From Spirochaetales bacterium UBA1265 (GTDB lineage Bacteria; Spirochaetota; Spirochaetia; Sphaerochaetales; Sphaerochaetaceae): 6,411 nucleotides of DNA. Both the position numbers and the translations under genes were made by a program. Below, piece by piece: positions 1-4,108 of this stretch. Where the stretch lies: the NCBI GenBank assembly GCA_002308475.1, contig DBVL01000044.1, positions 1 through 6,411 of the forward strand. The letters run 5' to 3'. The notes below the pieces were generated by a model that was given only the letters and a program-made list of their open reading frames with translations, was not told where the DNA came from and did not search any database. The stretch's first letter is position 1, and each line of letters starts with the position of its first letter.

Positions 1-426
1 AAGCCCGGAGAGGAGAATGCCTGCATTGGATTCAGCCTCCCAACCTCCCAGTTCGGCAAACTCAGATTCAAGATCTGCAGCCCTCAGGCCGTCTTCCTCT
101 GAAAAATCTTCTTTAGCGTAGATGCTCTCTCTTTCTTTCATAACATCATAAAGATGCTTGTAGCCCATGATTACAGTATCAAGAATGGTATATTCATTGA
201 ATGCAAAGTGGTCCTGTCTCAGAACTGCCATTCTCTGGTTCGCAGAAATAATGACTTCTCCTGTATCCGGCTCTATCTCTCCTGAAAGAATCTTTAAGAA
301 AGTTGATTTTCCGGCTCCATTTGCGCCGATAATCCCATAGCAGTTTCCCGGTGTGAACTTGATGTTCACTCCTTTAAAGAGAACCTGTGTACCATACGAT
401 AATGAAATGTTAGAAGCTGTAATCAT
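1..426 (-). CDS. ABC-F family ATPase, YbiT-like, N-terminal part (3' end outside window)
   Basis: The first 142 residues of an ABC-F protein are visible: a soluble tandem-ATPase that binds ribosomes instead of forming a transporter. The start MITASNISLSYG is followed by Walker A GANGAGKST at residues 34-42 and a Q-loop around Q71 (VLRQDHFAF). The stretch LDTVIMGYK at 82-90 and the later SEEDG and ADLE segments resemble my memory of E. coli YbiT more than that of EttA or Uup. The signature motif, Walker B, inter-domain linker and second ATPase lie beyond the left edge. An AGGA ribosome binding site at 433-436 sits six bases before the ATG. The gene is downstream of two tRNA genes and separated from them by a hairpin, so it may be read through from the tRNA promoter. 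Family assignment is firm; the subfamily is inferred, and no substrate or antibiotic-resistance role can be read from this part. Confidence 0.9.
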   Translation of the reverse strand, partial: MITASNISLSYGTQVLFKGVNIKFTPGNCYGIIGANGAGKSTFLKILSGEIEPDTGEVIISANQRMAVLRQDHFAFNEYTILDTVIMGYKHLYDVMKERESIYAKEDFSEEDGLRAADLESEFAELGGWEAESNAGILLSGL

Positions 427-449
427 TTATATTCCTGTGCCTGTAGACG

Positions 450-473
450 AAAACAGCACCATTTAAGGTGCTG
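450..473 (-). terminator. Rho-independent terminator after the tRNA-Gln/Glu unit
   Basis: On the minus strand CAGCACC and GGTGCTG form a perfect 7-bp stem (454-473) around a six-base loop TTAAAT, followed directly by TTTT (450-453). It lies 11 bases beyond the 3' end of tRNA-Glu and just before the ABC-F ribosome binding site. The T tract is short, so it may be leaky and let some transcription into the ABC-F gene. On the plus strand no T run follows the hairpin, so it is read as acting leftward. Confidence 0.7.
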
Positions 474-484
474 CTCCAATAATT

Positions 485-556
485 TAGTTCCAAGGGGAAT
501 CGAACCCCTGTTTAGAGACTGAGAATCTCCCGTCCTAACCCCTAGACGATGGAACC
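485..556 (-). tRNA. tRNA-Glu (anticodon CTC)
   Basis: A complete 72-base cloverleaf. The acceptor stem GGTTCCA pairs with TGGAACT (first pair G-T), the anticodon stem is GGAGA/TCTCT, and the loop TTCTCAG places CTC at 523-521. The T arm AGGGG-TTCGATT-CCCCT is canonical. The discriminator is A485 and no CCA is encoded, so the CCA-adding enzyme would be needed. The CTC anticodon reads only GAG, so another tRNA-Glu (TTC) must exist elsewhere in the genome. It follows tRNA-Gln with a three-base spacer and was probably made from the same precursor. Confidence 0.95.
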
Positions 557-559
557 ACG

Positions 560-630
560 CTGGGATGGAGGGATTCGAACCCCCAAAGGCAGAACCAGAA
601 TCTGCAGTGTTACCATTACACTACATCCCA
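560..630 (-). tRNA. tRNA-Gln (anticodon CTG)
   Basis: A complete 71-base cloverleaf. TGGGATG and CATCCCA make a perfect 7-bp acceptor stem, the D arm is GTGT/ACAC, the anticodon stem is GCAGA/TCTGC, and the loop TTCTGGT places CTG at 598-596. The T arm has TTCGAAT. The discriminator is G560 and no CCA is encoded. It is the promoter-proximal gene of a two-tRNA unit, with its 5' end 13 bases after a strong -10 box. CTG reads CAG only, so it is a secondary isoacceptor beside an expected TTG species. Confidence 0.95.
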
Positions 631-643
631 AAGGACATAAGGG

Positions 644-672
644 ATAATACAAAAATAGACATACTCTGTCAA
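644..672 (-). promoter_or_regulatory. Strong sigma-70 promoter for the tRNA-Gln/tRNA-Glu unit
   Basis: On the minus strand a perfect -35 box TTGACA (672-667) is separated by 17 bases from TATTAT (649-644, five of six consensus positions). The mature 5' end of tRNA-Gln lies 13 bases downstream of the -10 box, leaving a leader of about six bases, as expected for a stable-RNA promoter. This is the best promoter in the window. A GC-rich discriminator (CCC just after the -10) could make it growth-rate or ppGpp sensitive; that is inference. Confidence 0.85.
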
Positions 673-678
673 TAAAGG

Positions 679-707
679 TTGACTAATTATCCTTGTATGA
701 GTAACTT
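679..707 (+). promoter_or_regulatory. Weak candidate promoter for the small ORF and tsaD
   Basis: TTGACT (679-684, five of six) is followed after 17 bases by TAACTT (702-707, three of six). If used, transcription would begin near 714, the first base of the small ORF, giving a leaderless message. A second possibility is CTGTCA (666-671), 16 bases, then TATCCT (688-693). Neither is convincing, but a rightward promoter must lie in or upstream of this 83-base divergent gap. Confidence 0.2.
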
Positions 708-713
708 CAAGGT

Positions 714-965
714 ATGAAAAATTCTTTTGCGCCGATTGTGCAGGACATTTTTATTGAAGAACCTATGAAAGATAGTCAGAAGCAGAATAAAAGGCATGGG
801 GCTGTTGTATGCGGCCTGCCCAAAAGTAAGGAACTGACCAGTTTCATGGATTCTATAAATCCGGAACTCAAGAACCAGCGTATGCTTTCCATGTTCTTTT
901 CCGGAAAGTTCTTTTCACCGGACACACTGGATTTTTATGAAGAAATGTTAGAAGACGGTGAATAA
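714..965 (+). CDS. Small unrecognised protein (83 residues) coupled to tsaD
   Basis: I do not recognise this protein. It has no signal peptide, membrane segment or cysteine metal motif. The middle is basic and polar (residues 20-27 are rich in K, Q, N and R), followed by a short hydrophobic stretch AVVCGLP at 30-36. The end is very acidic (DFYEEMLEDGE). Its TAA stop shares one base with the ATG of tsaD (TAATG), which suggests translational coupling and supports it as a real gene; codon use looks like that of its neighbours. A stop at 702 limits the start to 714 or later. The AAGG before 714 is only one base from the ATG and too close to act as a normal ribosome binding site, so either the message is leaderless or translation begins at M18 (765), behind a weak GAAGAA. 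A small tsaD-linked regulatory protein is possible but unproven. Confidence 0.65.
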   Translation: MKNSFAPIVQDIFIEEPMKDSQKQNKRHGAVVCGLPKSKELTSFMDSINPELKNQRMLSMFFSGKFFSPDTLDFYEEMLEDGE

Positions 966-1975
966 TGATTGTTCTCGGAATAGAAACTTCCTGTGATGAA
1001 TGCAGTTGTGCTGTTGTTAAAAACGGAAACAGAATACTTTCAAATATTATTGCTACTCAGATTGAACTTCATAGACCCTATGATGGAGTTGTTCCGGAGA
1101 TTGCTTCAAGACTTCATACTGAATGGATTTCCCAGGTCTGTGATGCTGCAGTAAGACAGGCTGGTATAGAAAAGAAAGATCTGGACGCAATAGCCGTGAC
1201 TTCCAGACCCGGACTACTTGGTTCCCTTCTCGTTGGAGTTAACTTTGCAAAGGGTTTAGCCTACTCTCTTAACATACCAATCATAGGAATAGATCATATC
1301 AGAGCCCATCTCTATGCTTCTCAGATTGAGCATGAACTTGAGTATCCATATCTTGGTGTTCTTCTTTCAGGCGGTCATACTGTCATCTGCAAGGTTCTTT
1401 CATATGACAGTGTGGAAGTTCTTGGGACAACTATAGATGATGCAATAGGAGAAGCCTTTGACAAGGTAGCAAAGCACTATGGCCTAGGTTACCCAGGCGG
1501 AGTCATGATTGACCGACTTGCACAGAAGGGAGACAGTAAGGCCTTTCTTTTCAGTGGACCGAAACTTGACCCTGAAGAACACAGATATGACCTCTCCTAC
1601 AGCGGTCTGAAAACAGCAGTCATCAATCAGCTGGACCTGTTTTCTACAGGTAAGGAAGCTTCGCCTGAGAATATCAGTGCAAGTTTTCAACGTGTAGCTG
1701 TTGGTATGCTGATAAAGAAGGTTGAAAAAGCCCTGAAGGATACAGGTTTGAAGAGAATCTCAGCCGGTGGTGGGGTTGCGGCAAACTCACTTGTCCGTTC
1801 TTCCCTTTCCGCTTTCAGGGATAAGGGATATGAAGTGACCTTTCCTTCTCTCAAGCTTTGTACAGATAATGGAGCCATGGTAGCGGGACTGGGATACAGA
1901 TACCTTTCAGATGGAATCAGTTCAGATTTTGAACTTAGTGCAACATCCAGGGTTTCAGCTTTCAGAAAAAACTGA
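965..1975 (+). CDS. tsaD: tRNA N6-adenosine threonylcarbamoyltransferase TsaD
   Basis: TsaD (Gcp/Kae1/YgjD family) transfers the threonylcarbamoyl group from threonylcarbamoyl-AMP, made by TsaC/TsaB-type partners, onto A37 of tRNAs reading ANN codons, giving t6A. The 336-residue protein is full length. The start MIVLGIETSCDE is canonical. Metal ligands appear as HIRAH (H111, H115) and D301 in CTDNGAM. SGGHT (135-139), TIDDAIGEAFDKVAK (156-170), GLGYPGG (173-179), YSGLKT (212-217) and GGGVAAN (268-274) are the family's nucleotide and substrate motifs. The usual Thr after ETSCDE is Cys here (DECS). Translation is probably coupled to the small ORF through TAATG, helped by GGTGA at 957-961. The partners TsaB and TsaE are not in the window. 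The next gene, 15 bases on, is tRNA-Thr, a substrate class of this enzyme. The protein was formerly annotated as O-sialoglycoprotein endopeptidase. Confidence 0.98.
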   Translation: MIVLGIETSCDECSCAVVKNGNRILSNIIATQIELHRPYDGVVPEIASRLHTEWISQVCDAAVRQAGIEKKDLDAIAVTSRPGLLGSLLVGVNFAKGLAYSLNIPIIGIDHIRAHLYASQIEHELEYPYLGVLLSGGHTVICKVLSYDSVEVLGTTIDDAIGEAFDKVAKHYGLGYPGGVMIDRLAQKGDSKAFLFSGPKLDPEEHRYDLSYSGLKTAVINQLDLFSTGKEASPENISASFQRVAVGMLIKKVEKALKDTGLKRISAGGGVAANSLVRSSLSAFRDKGYEVTFPSLKLCTDNGAMVAGLGYRYLSDGISSDFELSATSRVSAFRKN

Positions 1976-1981
1976 TAAGAT
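1973..1981 (+). promoter_or_regulatory. Possible extended -10 promoter for tRNA-Thr
   Basis: The tsaD stop codon forms part of TGATAAGAT, an extended -10 element (TGn plus TAAGAT, four of six) ending ten bases before the tRNA-Thr 5' end. No good -35 box lies 16-18 bases upstream. The tRNA may instead be made by read-through from tsaD, since only 15 bases separate the genes. Confidence 0.25.
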
Positions 1982-1990
1982 AACACGAAT

Positions 1991-2062
1991 GCCAAAGTAG
2001 CTCAGGGGTAGAGCAACTCACTCGTAATGAGTAGGTCAGGGGTTCAATTCCCCTCTTTGGCT
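1991..2062 (+). tRNA. tRNA-Thr (anticodon CGT)
   Basis: A complete 72-base cloverleaf. GCCAAAG and CTTTGGC form a perfect acceptor stem, the D arm is GCTC/GAGC, the anticodon stem is ACTCA/TGAGT, and the loop CTCGTAA places CGT at 2023-2025. The T arm is AGGGG-TTCAATT-CCCCT. The discriminator is T2062 and no CCA is encoded. It reads ACG. U36, A37 and A38 are all present, which matches the known substrate preference for t6A37 formation by the TsaD pathway. The last 19 bases lie antisense to the 3' end of the DtxR-family gene. No clear terminator follows: downstream is AT-rich without a GC stem. Confidence 0.95.
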
Positions 2063-2415
2063 TTATTTATGCTGTTTTTAATAATATTAAAAGACTTTTC
2101 ACTGATTACATGCTCTATTCTGCATGCATCTTCAGTAGCTGTTTCCTGATCTATTCCAAACTGAATAAGCACCTCAGTGAGAACATTATGTCTTTCATAG
2201 ATTTTCTCTGCTATGGCCCTTCCTGAATCTGTAAGTCTGATATGACCATTATTATCAAAAACAATATGGCCCTCATCTCTGAGAATACCTAAGCCTCTGC
2301 TTACTGATGGTTTTGAGTACCCTCTTTCATGTGCTACATCTATAGAACGCACCACATCAGATTTCTGGGAGAGAACCAGGATTGTTTCCAAATACATTTC
2401 ACCGCTTTCTTTCAT
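2044..2415 (-). CDS. Two-domain DtxR/MntR-family metal-dependent repressor
   Basis: A 123-residue cytosolic regulator expected to bind DNA when loaded with Fe(II) or Mn(II). An N-terminal winged helix (residues 1-64) has its recognition helix around SKPSVSRGLGIL (34-45) and a wing near NNGHIRLT. The dimerisation and metal domain follows, with ERH (H76) and ACRIEH (C98, E101, H102). M7, C98, E101 and H102 match the DtxR primary site (M10, C102, E105, H106), while E10 recalls MntR E11. DtxR ancillary ligands E83 and H98 appear as T80 and T94. There is no C-terminal SH3-like domain, as in MntR. It starts 40 bases after cls on the same strand, so it may be expressed with cls; a T7 run in the gap lacks a strong stem. 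The ribosome binding site is weak (GGA three bases before ATG). No metal transporter lies nearby, so targets and metal specificity stay open. The C-terminus (about KAKEGN and the stop) is antisense to tRNA-Thr. Confidence 0.88.
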   Translation of the reverse strand: MKESGEMYLETILVLSQKSDVVRSIDVAHERGYSKPSVSRGLGILRDEGHIVFDNNGHIRLTDSGRAIAEKIYERHNVLTEVLIQFGIDQETATEDACRIEHVISEKSFNIIKNSINKAKEGN

Positions 2416-2455
2416 GAATCCAGTTTACTAAAAAAATCTTGAATCGGCTACTGAT

Positions 2456-4033
2456 TTATGCCAGTGGTGAGAAAAGTTTGAAGAACTGCTCTATCAAATA
2501 CCTGAAGTATTTAGGTCTGTTTTTGTATTTATCAGTAACTTCCTCACAAATTGGAAAAAGATCTTCAAACTGCTTTTTCATTTTCATTACAGCCGTGGAA
2601 TTAAAAAACTGGACACCGTTTTCAAAATGATGATATAGACTTCTGAAATCAAGATTTACAGTTCCACAGGTAGCAACAACATCATCAGAAACGCACTGTT
2701 TTGCATGGCAGAAACCAGGAGTGTATTTATAGATTCTTATTCCGTCAGCAACAAGCTGATAAAAGTTAGATTTTGTATATGAATAGATAATCTTCTTATC
2801 AGGTATGCCGGGAGTAATGATTCTGATATCTACACCTTTACCAGCGGCAAGTTTAAATGCATATCTCAGCTCGTCAGAGATAATTAAATATGGAGTAATG
2901 AAATAGACATACTTATAAGCTCCGGTAAGTATATTTGCATATATGTTTTCAGCAACATGCTCACTTGTTGTAGGTCCATCCGCATACGGCTGTATAAAGC
3001 ATCCTTCCTTACTTGTGAATCTAGGCTTGAACAAAAACTTTGAAGGATTCTTCTCAGGTGTCTGCGAATGTCTTATGGCCATCCAGTTTTCCATAAATGT
3101 AACTGTCATGGACTTAACAGCTTCTCCTTCTATCTTAACTCCGGTATCAAGCCATTTTCCGTAGGGATGGGTTATGTTGAAGTATTCATCAGCGATATTG
3201 AAACCACCGGTATAACCTACTCTTCCATCTATGATTGTCAGCTTTCTATGGTCTCTGTTGTTCATGAACATATTGAAAATAGGAACAATAGGATTAAAGA
3301 CAAAGCATTTGATTCCGTCATTTCTGAGTTTGGAAACAAACTTTCTGTTGTTTATGAAAACAGAAGAGCCAAAATAATCAAAAAAGATTCTGACATCCAC
3401 ACCTTCAGAAGCTTTTTTAGTAAGAATACTATGAATTCTTTGAAAAGGCTCAGAATCTTCTATGGCGTGGTATTCCATAAAGATGAATTTTTTTGCTTTT
3501 TCAAGTTCATTTAGCTGATCCTCAAATGCTTCAGATGCCTCAGGGAAAAAACTGATATTTGAATTTGAATAAACAGGATAGCCTGATGCCTTATAAATAT
3601 AGGCTGCCTGGTTTCCGGAAACCCTGTTTATCCTGCTTAAAGAAGAAAGAGCATTCTCATTTTTGGGAAGGAGTGGAAGAATTATGGAATCAATTTCTTC
3701 ATATCTTCTTTTTATGGATCTGAGAGTATTTGTGGAACCTGTAAGTAGGTACAAACTAACCCCGAAAACAGGAAAACTAATAATTAGAATAATCCAGGGT
3801 ATCTTTACCATTGAGGTTGTTTGTCTGCCGGAGATGGCAAGAACAATTATTACAGCAACTATATTGAATAAAATTCGGATCAAGACATAGTTTTCAGTAA
3901 TAAGTGCGGTAAGACCTATTATAGCAAATACCTGAAGAATAAGAGAAAGAACAATGAGGATTGTCAGTATGAAAGACTGACTGAGAGACTTTCTTTTTTC
4001 TACAGTTATTTTTGAAGTTTTGAATTTACTCAT
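2456..4033 (-). CDS. cls: Cardiolipin synthase (phospholipase D superfamily, membrane bound)
   Basis: A 525-residue phospholipase D-type cardiolipin synthase, which in this family joins two phosphatidylglycerols to give cardiolipin and glycerol at the inner membrane. The N-terminus has three likely membrane helices (about 19-46, 50-68 and 78-98), the last within a PLDc_N-type segment (IPWIILIISFPVFG). Two HKD motifs follow: HRKLTIID with H262, K264, D269 and G276, and HAKQCVSD with H443, K445, D450 and G457, the latter followed by the typical GTVNLDFRSL. Both catalytic sites are intact. It is somewhat longer than the roughly 480-510 residues usual for the family, the excess being at the N-terminus. 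The start is supported by AAGGTGG (4044-4038) four bases upstream. It follows ppdK across a hairpin and precedes the DtxR-family gene. Some family members make related phospholipids, so exact substrates are inferred. Confidence 0.95.
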   Translation of the reverse strand: MSKFKTSKITVEKRKSLSQSFILTILIVLSLILQVFAIIGLTALITENYVLIRILFNIVAVIIVLAISGRQTTSMVKIPWIILIISFPVFGVSLYLLTGSTNTLRSIKRRYEEIDSIILPLLPKNENALSSLSRINRVSGNQAAYIYKASGYPVYSNSNISFFPEASEAFEDQLNELEKAKKFIFMEYHAIEDSEPFQRIHSILTKKASEGVDVRIFFDYFGSSVFINNRKFVSKLRNDGIKCFVFNPIVPIFNMFMNNRDHRKLTIIDGRVGYTGGFNIADEYFNITHPYGKWLDTGVKIEGEAVKSMTVTFMENWMAIRHSQTPEKNPSKFLFKPRFTSKEGCFIQPYADGPTTSEHVAENIYANILTGAYKYVYFITPYLIISDELRYAFKLAAGKGVDIRIITPGIPDKKIIYSYTKSNFYQLVADGIRIYKYTPGFCHAKQCVSDDVVATCGTVNLDFRSLYHHFENGVQFFNSTAVMKMKKQFEDLFPICEEVTDKYKNRPKYFRYLIEQFFKLFSPLA

Positions 4034-4037
4034 CCTA

Positions 4038-4044
4038 CCACCTT
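4038..4044 (-). promoter_or_regulatory. Strong ribosome binding site of cls
   Basis: AAGGTGG differs from AAGGAGG at one position and ends four bases before the cls ATG. It begins directly after the T tract of the upstream hairpin, so the hairpin-T-tract and the ribosome binding site are contiguous. Confidence 0.75.
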
Positions 4045-4076
4045 AAAAACAGAGCTGCACCACGTGGATGCAGCTC
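4045..4076 (-). terminator. Terminator hairpin between ppdK and cls
   Basis: GAGCTGCA and TGCAGCTC form a perfect 8-bp stem (4052-4059 with 4069-4076), extendable by two G-C pairs across one bulged base to a four-base ACGT loop. On the minus strand it is followed by TG and TTTTT (4049-4045), the form of a Rho-independent terminator 28 bases past the ppdK stop. It sits within the cls leader, so it may reduce rather than abolish read-through into cls. Confidence 0.75.
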
Positions 4077-4080
4077 ATAT

Positions 4081-4108
4081 TTTATACCTTGAAACTTATG
4101 CTTGTCAG
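4081..4108 (-). promoter_or_regulatory. Candidate sigma-70 promoter for cls
   Basis: On the minus strand CTGACA (4108-4103, five of six) and TATAAA (4086-4081, five of six) are 16 bases apart. The -35 box contains the TGA stop of ppdK. The predicted start lies near 4074, at the left arm of the hairpin, so a transcript from here would begin within or at the base of that hairpin. The alternative is expression of cls only by read-through from ppdK. Confidence 0.5.

Noticed and set aside
1484..1995. Leftward frames within tsaD (1484-1690 and 1687-1995)
   Set aside because: Antisense to conserved TsaD motifs, without promoter or ribosome binding site; the TsaD frame explains the sequence.
2044..2062. 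Integration (att) site of a mobile element at the tRNA-Thr 3' end
   Set aside because: The overlap with a gene recalls element insertion at tRNA ends, but there is no integrase and no second copy of the tRNA 3' segment in the window, and the overlapping gene is an ordinary regulator.
2416..2455. Terminator or promoter between cls and the regulator gene
   Set aside because: A T7 run is present, but only 3-4 bp stems can be drawn before it and no acceptable -35/-10 pair is visible. The 40-base gap is left unassigned.
2439..2630. 63-codon rightward frame over the 3' end of cls
   Set aside because: Antisense to the conserved cls C-terminus; no independent support.
3068..3514. 148-codon rightward frame inside cls
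   Set aside because: Antisense to the catalytic region of an intact cls; no ribosome binding site or recognisable domain. A shadow of the real gene.
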